DNA of 64,000 bases, taken from the NCBI GenBank assembly GCA_964562375.1, contig CAZLSW010000007.1, positions 1 through 64,000 of the forward strand, read 5' to 3'. The position numbers and the translations under genes are program-made. Positions 34,503 through 42,284 of this stretch are shown piece after piece (positions within the stretch are counted from its first letter, which is position 1; the number at the start of each line of letters is the position of its first letter). The notes under the pieces are model-generated. The model saw nothing but the letters and a program-made list of their open reading frames with translations. It had not been told where the DNA came from and ran no database searches. Origin of the DNA: JAJPXC01 sp964562375 (GTDB taxonomy: Bacteria > Bacteroidota > Bacteroidia > Bacteroidales > Muribaculaceae).

Positions 34503-35309
34503 ATGGCAAACACCGCATTACGCATAGCATATTATCTCGACAACCCCCAAGAGCCGGTTGATCCTGCTTGGGTAGAGGAGATGGAGCGCCAGCATCCCGG
34601 GGTAGCTATCCCGGCCGCGTTGCTCCTTTCCCGCGAGCACCCGCAAGTGGCTGAGCAGCAAGCTCGAGAGCTTACCGAGCGGCTGGCTATCCTCTCGTCC
34701 TCACGCGAGACGCTGGCCTCTATTCTCCTGCCCGAGGCCGCGGGTTGGCTCAATTTCTACCCTGAGCAAAAGGGTCACGAGCCGTTGACCACCGATCAGG
34801 TGATCGACAAATTTATCGACAACTATGGTGGCCGCGATCCCAAGGAAGACGCCCTGCTTGAGCGCCTGATTTTCCATCCTACGGCCGATTACGCCCAGGT
34901 TCTGGCCGAGGAGGAGGAATCCTCACTCCCCACACCCAACGACGCTCCAGAAGGCTCCCAGGACGCCCTGATCAACTCTTTCATCTTGGAGCACCGCCAG
35001 ACAGGAAGCGGCGGCGTGTCGGGGGAACCGACCACCGCGGCGGAACCGCGGGGAACGGTGGCTGCCAAAGGGAAAACAGAGGACTCGCCTTCGGGGCAAC
35101 AAGCCACCCGTCCCGCACCGGCCCTAAGCGAGTCTTTGGCCAAAATATACACAAAACAAGGCCGTTACGAGCAGGCTTTTGAAATTATTAGCCAGTTAAG
35201 TTTGAATAATCCAGAAAAAAGTATTTACTTTGCAGACCAATTGCGTTTTTTGCGCAAATTGATTAAAATACAGCACCTAAGCAACCAATCAACGGAAAAA
35301 TCCAAATAA
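34503..35309 (+). CDS. TPR-like protein with an in-frame family C palindrome
   Basis: 268 residues from ATG 34503 ('MANTALRIAYYLDNPQEPVDPAWVEEMERQHPGVAIPAALLL'), a soluble, Glu/Gln-rich protein. The C-terminus 'LAKIYTKQGRYEQAFEIISQLSLNNPEKSIYFADQLRFLRKLI' is a TPR-like helix pair. Between them, about residues 160-215 are low-complexity and include 'SGEPTTAAEPRGTVAAKG', encoded by a copy of the family C palindrome (35032-35061). In other Bacteroidales a protein of this kind also sits between lptE and secG; its role is unknown. A start at 34485 would overlap lptE and lacks support. Confidence 0.75.
   Translation: MANTALRIAYYLDNPQEPVDPAWVEEMERQHPGVAIPAALLLSREHPQVAEQQARELTERLAILSSSRETLASILLPEAAGWLNFYPEQKGHEPLTTDQVIDKFIDNYGGRDPKEDALLERLIFHPTADYAQVLAEEEESSLPTPNDAPEGSQDALINSFILEHRQTGSGGVSGEPTTAAEPRGTVAAKGKTEDSPSGQQATRPAPALSESLAKIYTKQGRYEQAFEIISQLSLNNPEKSIYFADQLRFLRKLIKIQHLSNQSTEKSK
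35032..35061 (+). repeat. Family C palindrome inside the TPR-like gene
   Basis: CCACCGCGGCGG, AACCGCGGGGAAC, GGTGG. It matches the intergenic copy at 29226-29254 apart from one inserted base and two substitutions, and is read through in frame. Confidence 0.75.
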
Positions 35310-35323
35310 GTTTAACCTCTAAT

Positions 35324-35701
35324 ATGTACGCAATCGTAATTATCCTCACCGTCATCGTGGCGGTACTCCTGATAGCAGTTGTGCTCATCCAGAAATCCAA
35401 AGGCGGCGGCCTTGCCTCCGGCTTCTCCGGCGCCAACCAATACATGGGCGTTCGCCACACCAACGACTTCATCGAGAAAACCACTTGGACCCTCGCTGGC
35501 GCCATCGCTGTTCTCGCTGTTGTGTCGGTATTTGTAATGCCCCGCGACCTGGTTCAGACCGGCTCGCGCGTGAAGCCCGCCGGTCCCGTGCAGGTGGAAG
35601 GCACCGAGTATGCCACTCCCGCTCCCGCGGCTACTCCTGTTGAGGCCGTTCCCGCGGAGGCTCCCACTCCCGCTGCCGCTCCCGCCGCTCCGGTTGAGTA
35701 A
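35324..35701 (+). CDS. secG: Preprotein translocase subunit SecG
   Basis: 125 residues. The first transmembrane helix is 'AIVIILTVIVAVLLIAVVLIQ', followed by the SecG hallmark 'KSKGGGLASGFSGANQYMGVRHTNDFIEKTTWTLA' and the second helix 'AIAVLAVVSVFVM'. The C-terminal 45 residues are an Ala/Pro/Glu-rich tail ('PAPAATPVEAVPAEAPTPAAAPAAP') common in Bacteroidota SecG. It assists SecYE in export. It is the last gene of the proS-secG run and is followed by palindromes and a strong terminator. Confidence 0.95.
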   Translation: MYAIVIILTVIVAVLLIAVVLIQKSKGGGLASGFSGANQYMGVRHTNDFIEKTTWTLAGAIAVLAVVSVFVMPRDLVQTGSRVKPAGPVQVEGTEYATPAPAATPVEAVPAEAPTPAAAPAAPVE

Positions 35702-35716
35702 TCCCTTAGAAAGGAT

Positions 35717-35777
35717 GTCGGGCCGTGCCGCCCCGCCAGAAACTCTTAGAAAGGATGTCGGGCCGTGTCGGCCCGAC
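35717..35777. repeat. Two family B REP-like palindromes after secG
   Basis: At 35717-35737 an imperfect and at 35757-35777 a perfect copy (arms GTCGGGCCG/CGGCCCGAC). Both are preceded by AGAAAGGAT and spaced 40 bp apart, so hairpin and flank repeat as a unit. Confidence 0.8.
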
Positions 35778-35799
35778 AGAAACTCTTAGAAAAGAAATT

Positions 35800-35848
35800 G
35801 CAGCGATTGGAATCACTCCTCTGGGCCGATTCCAATCGCTGCATTTTT
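35800..35848 (+). terminator. Rho-independent terminator of the proS-secG operon
   Basis: A perfect 15-bp stem GCAGCGATTGGAATC/GATTCCAATCGCTGC, 13-nt loop, followed by ATTTTTAC. It lies about 100 bp after the secG stop. Confidence 0.85.
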
Positions 35849-35862
35849 ACACCCACTCCCTT

Positions 35863-36002
35863 CGTAATAACGCAATAACGCAATTACGCGTCGCAATAAC
35901 GTAATAACGCAATTACGCGATAACGCAATAACGCGTCGTAATAACGTAATAACGCAATAACGTAATAACGCAATAACGTTATAACGTAATTACGTTATTA
36001 CG
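35863..36002. repeat. Octanucleotide minisatellite (CGNAATAA type)
   Basis: About 17 near-tandem units of 8 bp (CGTAATAA, CGCAATAA, CGCAATTA and variants) with two CGCGTCG interruptions. It lies between two converging operons. Units are partly self-complementary (TAACGTTATAACGTAA), so long hairpins can form. No gene is seen in 35702-36110. Confidence 0.85.
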
Positions 36003-36059
36003 ATGCTCTCGCAAGCACCGTGATGAAGAGGCCTGCGTTTTGGGCGATAGCCCTATGAA

Positions 36060-36088
36060 AAAAGCCACCGCGACGAGCGGTGGCTTTT
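36060..36088 (-). terminator. rpsA terminator
   Basis: Stem GCCACCGC/GCGGTGGC with a 5-nt loop. On the minus strand it is followed by a run of T (GGCTTTTTTC), 22 bp after the rpsA stop. The flanking A/T runs make it potentially bidirectional. Confidence 0.8.
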
Positions 36089-36110
36089 GGTGTATAAGGG
36101 GTGAAGAGAT

Positions 36111-37889
36111 TTACTTGGAAAGCTTCTCCTTGAGGGCAGCGAGGGCCTCGATGTCGCCAAGGGTGGTCTTCTCGATGGGGGTAGAAATCATCGGGGTCTC
36201 CTCTTTGCGGCGATCCTGGCGCTTAGCCTTGCGGGCCTCAGCCTTCTCGGCGCGTGCCTCATCCTCGAAGATGCGGCTGTGGGAGAGGATGATGCGCTTG
36301 CTGTCCTTGTTGAACTCGATAACCTTGAAGGGGAGCTTCTCGTCAACCTTGGCCTGGGTGCCGTCCTCCTTAACGAGGTGCTTGGGAGTAGCGAAGCCCT
36401 CAACGCCGTAAGGCAGGGCAACGACAGCGCCCTTGTCGAGCATCTCGATGATGGTGCCTTCGTGGATTGAGCCGTTGGTGAAAATGGTCTCGAATACATC
36501 CCAGGGGTTCTCCTCGAGCTGCTTGTGGCCTAGGGAGAGGCGACGGTTGTCCTTGTCGATTTCGAGAACTACCACCTGGATGTCGGCGCCGATCTGGGTG
36601 AACTCGGAGGGGTGTTTGATCTTCTTGGTCCAAGAGAGGTCGGAGATGTGGATGAGGCCGTCAACGCCTTCCTCGATCTCAACAAACACGCCGAAGTTGG
36701 TGAAATTGCGCACGCGGGCGGTGTGCTGGCTTCCAACGGGGTACTTGATCTCGATGTCCTCCCAGGGATCTTTCTTCAATTGCTTGAGGCCGAGGCTCAT
36801 CTTGCGCTCCTCGCGGTCGAGGGTGAGGATTACGGCTTCGATCTCGTCGCCTACCTTGAGGAAGTCCTGAGCTGAGCGCAGGTGCTGGCTCCAGGACATC
36901 TCGCTCACGTGGATGAGGCCCTCAACGCCGGGGGCGATCTCAACGAATGCGCCGTAGTCGGCCATTACCACTACGCGGCCTTTAACCTTGTCACCCACCT
37001 TGAGGTTGGGGTCGAGGGCGTCCCAGGGATGGGGCTGGAGCTGCTTGAGGCCGAGGGCGATACGTTTCTTCTCGTCGTCGAAGTCGAGGATAACCACGTT
37101 GAGCTTCTGGTCGAGCTCTACAACCTCCTCGGGGTGGCTTACGCGGCCCCAAGAGAGGTCGGTGATGTGGATCAAGCCGTCTACGCCGCCCAGGTCGATG
37201 AATACGCCGTAGGAGGTGATGTTCTTGACGGTTCCCTCGAGCACCTGGCCCTTCTCGAGCTTGGCGATAATCTCGCGCTTCTGCTGCTCGAGCTCGGCCT
37301 CGATGAGGGCCTTGTGGGACACGACCACATTCTTGTATTCTTGGTTGATTTTAACGACCTTGAACTCCATGGTTTTGCCCACGAAGATGTCGTAGTCGCG
37401 GATGGGCTTGACGTCGATCTGCGAGCCGGGGAGGAATGCCTCGATGCCGAACACGTCGACAATCATGCCGCCTTTGGTGCGGCACTTGATGTAGCCCTTG
37501 ATGATTTCGTCGTTTTCCAGAGCCTGGTTGACGCGCTCCCAGGAGCGTGACGCACGGGCTTTGCGGTGGGAGAGGATGAGTTGACCCTTGGCGTCTTCCT
37601 GGTTCTCGATGAACACCTCGACGGTGTCGCCCACCTTGATGTCGGGGTTGTAGCGGAATTCGCTCATGGGGATGATGCCGTCGCTCTTGTAGCCGATGTT
37701 AACCACTGCCTCGCGCTTGTTCAGGGCGATGATGGTACCTTCGATTACCTCTTTGTCCTTTACGGTGTTGAGCGATTCGTCGTAGGTTTTGGTAAGCTCC
37801 TCGCGCGATTTCTCGCCTTGGGTCTCACCCTTTTCGTAGGCTTCCCAATCGAAGTCCTCGATCGGGGAATTTTTCAATTCTTCAGTCAT
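36111..37889 (-). CDS. rpsA: 30S ribosomal protein S1
   Basis: 592 residues, the usual length in Bacteroidota. Six S1 RNA-binding repeats are visible, among them 'EGTIIALNKREAVVNIGYKSDGIIPMSEF', 'KGYIKCRTKGGMIVDVFGIEAFLPGSQID', 'EGTVKNITSYGVFIDLGGVDGLIHITDLSWGR', 'KGRVVVMADYGAFVEIAPGVEGLIHVSEMSW', 'TARVRNFTNFGVFVEIEEGVDGLIHISDLSW' and 'EGTIIEMLDKGAVVALPYGVEGFATPKHL'. The tail is Lys/Ala-rich. S1 unfolds and recruits mRNA to the ribosome, which matters in a phylum with weak Shine-Dalgarno signals. A TAACTTCG box at 38059-38066 could be its promoter, giving a leader of about 165 nt that contains two REP-like hairpins. Confidence 0.96.
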   Translation of the reverse strand: MTEELKNSPIEDFDWEAYEKGETQGEKSREELTKTYDESLNTVKDKEVIEGTIIALNKREAVVNIGYKSDGIIPMSEFRYNPDIKVGDTVEVFIENQEDAKGQLILSHRKARASRSWERVNQALENDEIIKGYIKCRTKGGMIVDVFGIEAFLPGSQIDVKPIRDYDIFVGKTMEFKVVKINQEYKNVVVSHKALIEAELEQQKREIIAKLEKGQVLEGTVKNITSYGVFIDLGGVDGLIHITDLSWGRVSHPEEVVELDQKLNVVILDFDDEKKRIALGLKQLQPHPWDALDPNLKVGDKVKGRVVVMADYGAFVEIAPGVEGLIHVSEMSWSQHLRSAQDFLKVGDEIEAVILTLDREERKMSLGLKQLKKDPWEDIEIKYPVGSQHTARVRNFTNFGVFVEIEEGVDGLIHISDLSWTKKIKHPSEFTQIGADIQVVVLEIDKDNRRLSLGHKQLEENPWDVFETIFTNGSIHEGTIIEMLDKGAVVALPYGVEGFATPKHLVKEDGTQAKVDEKLPFKVIEFNKDSKRIILSHSRIFEDEARAEKAEARKAKRQDRRKEETPMISTPIEKTTLGDIEALAALKEKLSK

Positions 37890-37946
37890 TTAAATAAGTT
37901 AATAAATAAGGTTAATTAAAAAAGCTGCACTAAAGCCAAGTAGGAA

Positions 37947-38006
37947 GTCCCGCCGTGACGGCGGGACAGCCTTGCTAAGTAGGAAGTCCCGCCGTGTCGG
38001 CGGGAC
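37947..38006. repeat. Two family A REP-like palindromes in the rpsA leader
   Basis: Hairpins at 37947-37967 and 37986-38006 (arms GTCCCGCCG/CGGCGGGAC), each preceded by AAGTAGGAA and followed by AGCCTTGC. The repeat step is 39 bp. The same element is the core of the coding repeat at 11915-12176. Confidence 0.85.
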
Positions 38007-38120
38007 AGCCTTGCAGGCTGCTCTCTCGAGATTTTTCCCTTTCTGGCCAAAATGCCTCGCGAAGTTAATACATTTTTCTGAAACTGAACGCTTTCCACCC
38101 CAAAACTTTATCGAAATTTT

Positions 38121-38192
38121 CGGAAATCCCGGAAATCCCGGAAATCTCGGAAATCTCGGAAATCTCGGGAATCTCGAGAATTTCGGAAATCT
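38121..38192. repeat. Nine-bp tandem repeat CGGAAATCY
   Basis: Eight consecutive units of CGGAAATCC or CGGAAATCT with scattered changes, ending 9 bp before the MATE stop codon. With the palindromes and the possible rpsA -7 box it fills the 312 bp between rpsA and the MATE gene. No gene is seen. Confidence 0.8.
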
Positions 38193-38201
38193 CGGTTCCC
38201 T

Positions 38202-39590
38202 CTAAAGATGATAGTGATTCCTCAGCTGCCTCAGCTCGTAGAAGATCATCACGGCGGTGACGATAGTGGCGAAGACATCGGAGGCCGGGAACGACCACCA
38301 AACGCCGTCAATCCCGTAGTGGCGAGGGAGAATCAACAAGATAGGGATGAGGAAAATCACCTGGCGGCTGAGGCTCAGGAATATCGACTTCCCAGCCTTG
38401 CCGATGGCCATGAAGAAGTTGGTGGCAACAATCTGGAATCCCACGATCCAGAACATAAACAGGGTCATCCTCAGCGCGTGGGCCGACACATCGATCAACT
38501 CCTGGTCAACGGTGAACGCCATGGCGATCCACCTTGGGCACAGCTCGCCGAAGATGCAACCCGTAGCAGTGACCACGCTGGCCACCTTGATCGCGAGCCA
38601 CAGGGTCTTTACCGAGCGGTCGCGATGCCCCGCTCCGTAGTTGTAGCCGATGATCGGTTGCATGCCCTGGCACACGCCCACGACAATCATGCACAGCAAC
38701 GTGGTGTAGGTGGAAAAGATGCCCACGGCGGCGATGGCCGACGACCCGTAGGGGAGTAGCGAGTTGTTGACGATGGCGTTGATCAGCGACGACGCGGCGT
38801 TCACCAGGCATGGCGCGGCGCCAATGGTGATGATGCTCCACACGATTTCCCACCGCAGGCCGTAGATGCCCCGCGTGAAGCGCAACGTGCTCTTTTTGTC
38901 GAAGAAATGGAGCATCACGAATGTCGCCGAGATCGTCATCGAGATGTCGGTCGCGATCGCCGCGCCCTTAATGCCCATATCGAGGGCGAAGATGAAGATG
39001 GGCGCCAGCACCAGGTTGCACCCTGCGCCGATAAGCATCGTCACCATCGCTCGCATTGGGTAGCCCGAGGCGCGCATGATGTTGTTGAAGGAGAACGTGA
39101 TGTTGATGATCAACATGCCGGGAAGGAGCCACAACAAGAAGTCGTGTGCGAAGGGGAGTGTCTCCTCGCTGGCGCCGAACGACATGAGGATCGGGTCGAG
39201 GAAGATGGCGAACAGGGTGATATAGGCCGCTCCGTTTATCAGGATGAGCGTCAGCGAGTTGCCCAGCACCCTCAATGCCCCCTCATGGTCTTTGGCGCCG
39301 AGCATTATCGACACTCGGGTGGCGGCGCCACCGCCTATTAACATGCCCAGGGCCGATGCCAGGTTCATCAACGGGAACGTGATGGTCAAGCCCGCGATTG
39401 CTTCCGGACCCACGCCGCGACCGATGAAAATACGGTCGATGACGTTGTAAAGGGCCATTACGACCATACCCGTCACCGCCGGCAAGCTGTACTCCCAGAG
39501 GAGCCTGCCGATGGAACGGGTCGCTAGGTCGCGAAGCTTCGCGTTTTGGGGAAGCTGTCGGTTGTTACTTTCCGGCTTGTGCGTTGGCAC
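38202..39590 (-). CDS. MATE-family efflux transporter
   Basis: 462 residues with about twelve hydrophobic segments. The N-terminal half begins 'IGRLLWEYSLPAVTGMVVMALYNVIDRIFIGRGVGPEAIAGLTITFPLMNLASALGMLIGGGAATRVSIMLG', the MATE signature, and the second half repeats the pattern ('IVWSIITIGAAPCLVNAASSLINAIVNNSLL', 'GMQPIIGYNYGAG'). It exports drugs or metabolites in exchange for Na+ or H+. The start overlaps the end of the TPR gene by 26 bp, and no better internal start keeps the first helix, so coupled translation is likely. Confidence 0.92.
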   Translation of the reverse strand: MPTHKPESNNRQLPQNAKLRDLATRSIGRLLWEYSLPAVTGMVVMALYNVIDRIFIGRGVGPEAIAGLTITFPLMNLASALGMLIGGGAATRVSIMLGAKDHEGALRVLGNSLTLILINGAAYITLFAIFLDPILMSFGASEETLPFAHDFLLWLLPGMLIINITFSFNNIMRASGYPMRAMVTMLIGAGCNLVLAPIFIFALDMGIKGAAIATDISMTISATFVMLHFFDKKSTLRFTRGIYGLRWEIVWSIITIGAAPCLVNAASSLINAIVNNSLLPYGSSAIAAVGIFSTYTTLLCMIVVGVCQGMQPIIGYNYGAGHRDRSVKTLWLAIKVASVVTATGCIFGELCPRWIAMAFTVDQELIDVSAHALRMTLFMFWIVGFQIVATNFFMAIGKAGKSIFLSLSRQVIFLIPILLILPRHYGIDGVWWSFPASDVFATIVTAVMIFYELRQLRNHYHL

Positions 39591-40242
39591 GCTCTATGTA
39601 TCGATCGAGGTCAATCCCGTAGGTTTGGGCGTACTTGGGATATTCCTCTTTAACTTTCTCGTAGATTTGGGCCTCCTTGGCGTAGTCGCCCTTGGCCTGG
39701 TAGATGCGGGCCTCCTTAAGCATGAAGAAGGGGGTGTAGACGGGGTTGTTGTCGCTCTCGCTCACGGCCTTGTCATAGCAGTGGAGGGCGTCGTCGAGCT
39801 TGTTGAGGTTGACGTAGCAGTCGCCCTTGAGCGAGTAGGCACCGGCGCCGATGATGCTCTCCTTGGCGTCGAATTTGTCGAGGTATTTCAGGGCCTCCTG
39901 GTACTTGCCCTCCTTGTAAAGGAGGATGGCGGCCTGGAGGGAGGCGCGGTTGCCGGCGGCGTAGCCGTAGGAATTGGCCACGGCCTCATACTGTGCCAGG
40001 GCGATCGAGTCGTTACCCATGGCCAGCTGAAGGTCGGCCTGGCCGATAGCGTCGTTGCCTTTCTGGATAGCGGGGCCGCGGAACGCCCACATGTAGATCA
40101 AGGCGGCGCACACCAGCACTACCACAGCCACGACGGCGTAGGCGATGTATTTCTTGTTGGCTTGCACTTTCTCGCCCACCGTGGTGAGCTGGTCGTTGAG
40201 CTCGTCGATCGACGTGCGTGTCTCTTGTTTTTTCTTTGACAT
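39565..40242 (-). CDS. Membrane-anchored TPR protein (YfgM-like layout)
   Basis: 225 residues: a polar N-terminus (MSKKKQETRTSIDELNDQLTTVGEKVQANK), one transmembrane helix 'YIAYAVVAVVVLVCAALIYMWAF' (about 32-54), and a periplasmic domain of about four TPR units ('GNDAIGQADLQLAMGNDSIALAQYEAVANSYGYAAG', 'AAILLYKEGKYQEALKYLDKF', 'YSLKGDCYVNLNKLDDALHCYDKAV', 'EARIYQAKGDYAKEAQIYEKVKEEYP'). The layout resembles YfgM, a partner of the export machinery, though orthology is not claimed. It has its own predicted promoter and overlaps the MATE gene downstream. Confidence 0.8.
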   Translation of the reverse strand: MSKKKQETRTSIDELNDQLTTVGEKVQANKKYIAYAVVAVVVLVCAALIYMWAFRGPAIQKGNDAIGQADLQLAMGNDSIALAQYEAVANSYGYAAGNRASLQAAILLYKEGKYQEALKYLDKFDAKESIIGAGAYSLKGDCYVNLNKLDDALHCYDKAVSESDNNPVYTPFFMLKEARIYQAKGDYAKEAQIYEKVKEEYPKYAQTYGIDLDRYIERANAQAGK

Positions 40243-40350
40243 TTTATTAGGTTGATTTTCTTATGATTAGCTTATTATTTAGGGTCGTTTGCCCATGTCG
40301 CTCGTTGGCTAAGGGGCGCAATATGGGCTATGCGCCACTTTTCCAATCGG

Positions 40351-40382
40351 CAAAGGTACAACAAATTCCGCTAACATTCAAA
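40351..40382 (-). promoter_or_regulatory. Predicted promoter of the TPR-MATE genes
   Basis: On the minus strand TTTG (40379-40382), a 20-nt spacer and TACCTTTG (40351-40358): a near-perfect Bacteroidota promoter, with a leader of about 100 nt. Confidence 0.65.
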
Positions 40383-40391
40383 AATTTATGT

Positions 40392-40399
40392 TATCTTTG
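40392..40399 (+). promoter_or_regulatory. Predicted -7 box of the pssA operon
   Basis: TATCTTTG fits TAnnTTTG, 54 nt before ATG 40454. The -33 region is weak. The two divergent promoters here are back to back. Confidence 0.55.
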
Positions 40400-40453
40400 C
40401 GGAAAAGTTGACAATTGGCGGGGCTTTTTAGCTCCTTGTAACGTTTATAAGTT

Positions 40454-41161
40454 ATGAAGATTGTAAGCAAGATCCCTAATACAATCACCCTGATGAATTT
40501 GGTGTCGGGGTGTGTGGCCGTGATTATGGCGTTCAAGTTTAACGAGGTTACCGGCGGTCTCCCCGCGTGGGGCTGGGCCATGATCTGGATTGGCGCAGCC
40601 GCCGTGTTTGATTTCCTCGACGGACTGGCCGCGCGCACCTTGCACGCCTATTCGGAATTGGGCAAGGAGCTCGACTCGCTGAGCGACCTGGTGAGCTTCG
40701 GCGTAGCCCCGGCAATGCTGATGTATAATTTCCTAACGCTTTACACGTCAGCTTCTTGGATGGCCTACTTGGTGCTCCTGATCCCGGCGATGGGTGCCTT
40801 GCGATTGGCTCGCTTCAACATCGACGAGCGTCAGCACACGTCGTTTATCGGCCTGCCTATCCCGGCCAACGCTATTTTCTGGGTGGGTGCGGTGGCCTGG
40901 GGACTAGCTAACGTGGAAAGCCTGGAGGAGCAGGTGATGGTGTGGATTCTCTACATCGCGCTGGTGGCGATTCCGTTGCTGATGGTATCCAATCTAAGGA
41001 TGTTCTCGCTGAAAATCAAGACGTTCGGATGGGCCGAGAATTGGCGCCGCTACATCCTTATCTTGGGTTGCGCCGGTTTGGTGATCGCTTTCGGCGTGCA
41101 GGGACTGGCTTGGACAATACTTCTTTACATCGCTTTAGCGGTGGTATGCCCACAGAATTAA
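40454..41161 (+). CDS. pssA: CDP-diacylglycerol-serine O-phosphatidyltransferase
   Basis: 235 residues. The CDP-alcohol phosphatidyltransferase motif D-G-x2-A-R-x8-G-x3-D-x3-D is read as 'DGLAARTLHAYSELGKELDSLSD' (about residues 56-78), and 'IPNTITLMNLVSGCVAV' is the normal N-terminus of the PssA type. About seven hydrophobic segments follow. It makes phosphatidylserine, the precursor of phosphatidylethanolamine, in the inner membrane. No decarboxylase gene is adjacent. It is followed 1 bp later by a glycosyltransferase. Confidence 0.92.
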   Translation: MKIVSKIPNTITLMNLVSGCVAVIMAFKFNEVTGGLPAWGWAMIWIGAAAVFDFLDGLAARTLHAYSELGKELDSLSDLVSFGVAPAMLMYNFLTLYTSASWMAYLVLLIPAMGALRLARFNIDERQHTSFIGLPIPANAIFWVGAVAWGLANVESLEEQVMVWILYIALVAIPLLMVSNLRMFSLKIKTFGWAENWRRYILILGCAGLVIAFGVQGLAWTILLYIALAVVCPQN

Positions 41162-41162
41162 G

Positions 41163-42284
41163 ATGAAAATCGGTTACGACGGTAAGCGCGCCGTGCAAAA
41201 TATGACGGGATTGGGCAACTATTCCCGCTTGCTGGTGGGCTCGTTAGCCCAGGGGCATCCCGACGACGAGTTTCTGCTCTATGCCCCCAAGCGGCGTGAC
41301 AATCCCCGTTTAAGCCCCGTTTTGGAGCATCCCAAAGTACAATTGCGAGTGCCTGAAAGGAATGTTATTGGTGCCCTTTGGCGCTCCCGAGGCGTCGTCA
41401 AGGACCTGAAGAGCGACCATATCGACTTGTATCACGGACTGAGCGGGGAGTTGCCCGTGGGCCTTCGCAAGGCTGAAATTCCATCGGTTGTGACCATCCA
41501 TGATGTGATATTTCGCCGATTACCTGAGTATTACAAGCCGATTGACCGCTGGATCTACGATAGGAAATTTGCCCGCGCTTGCCGGGAGGCTACACGCGTG
41601 ATCGCCATCAGCGAACGCACCGCCCACGACATCATGGATCTTTACGGCACGCCTCGCGAGAAAATCGACATCGTATACCAGGGCTGCGACCCTCAATTCG
41701 CCCGCCCCATCTCCCCAGAGGATGTGGCCGACATGCGACGTCGCTATGGCCTTGATTTTCCGTATATTGTAAGCATCGGCACGGTGGAGGACCGCAAAAA
41801 CCAGCTCCTCGCAGTCAAGGCCCTCGCCCAGCTACCGAAAGAGATAAAATTGGTAATTGTAGGTGGCCAAAAGACTTATGCTCAGCAGATTAAAGCCTAC
41901 GTGGCCACGCATGGTTTGGAGGACCGAGTCGTGTGGATCGACCGCGCGCCGTTCCCCGATCTCCCCTTGCTCTATCGCGGCGCCATCCTATCGGTATATC
42001 CGTCTCGTTACGAGGGATTTGGTTTGCCGGTTATAGAGTCGCTTTCCACTGGCACACCGGTCGTGGTGGCCCGTGGCTCGTGCCTTGAGGAGGCTGGCGG
42101 TCCCGACACACCGGCCGTCGACCCCGACGACGTGGACGAGTTGGCAACCGCATGCTTGCGCCTGATCGACGACTCGGAGTACCGCCGTCTGGTGGCCGAG
42201 CGAGGTCGAGAGTATGTGCGCCGATTTGACTTGCGGGAATTTGCCCCGCAAGTGTGGAATGTTTATTTAAAAGCCTTGAAATGA
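41163..42284 (+). CDS. GT4-family glycosyltransferase
   Basis: 373 residues, GT-B fold. The N-terminal domain starts 'KIGYDGKRAVQNMTGLGNYSRLLVGSL', the nucleotide-binding domain has 'PYIVSIGTVEDRKNQLLAVKAL', and 'RYEGFGLPVIESLSTGTPVVVARGSCLEEAGG' carries the E-x7-E motif of the family. Such enzymes often act as mannosyl- or glucosyltransferases on lipids or polysaccharide. Its place between pssA and an epimerase suggests envelope glycolipid or glycan synthesis, but the acceptor is unknown. The stop overlaps the next start as ATGA. Confidence 0.9.
   Translation: MKIGYDGKRAVQNMTGLGNYSRLLVGSLAQGHPDDEFLLYAPKRRDNPRLSPVLEHPKVQLRVPERNVIGALWRSRGVVKDLKSDHIDLYHGLSGELPVGLRKAEIPSVVTIHDVIFRRLPEYYKPIDRWIYDRKFARACREATRVIAISERTAHDIMDLYGTPREKIDIVYQGCDPQFARPISPEDVADMRRRYGLDFPYIVSIGTVEDRKNQLLAVKALAQLPKEIKLVIVGGQKTYAQQIKAYVATHGLEDRVVWIDRAPFPDLPLLYRGAILSVYPSRYEGFGLPVIESLSTGTPVVVARGSCLEEAGGPDTPAVDPDDVDELATACLRLIDDSEYRRLVAERGREYVRRFDLREFAPQVWNVYLKALK

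Noticed and set aside
37916..38098. Small open frame with repeated 'LSRRHGGTSYLA'
   Set aside because: It is only the stop-free translation of two REP-like palindromes; it has no start context or homologue.
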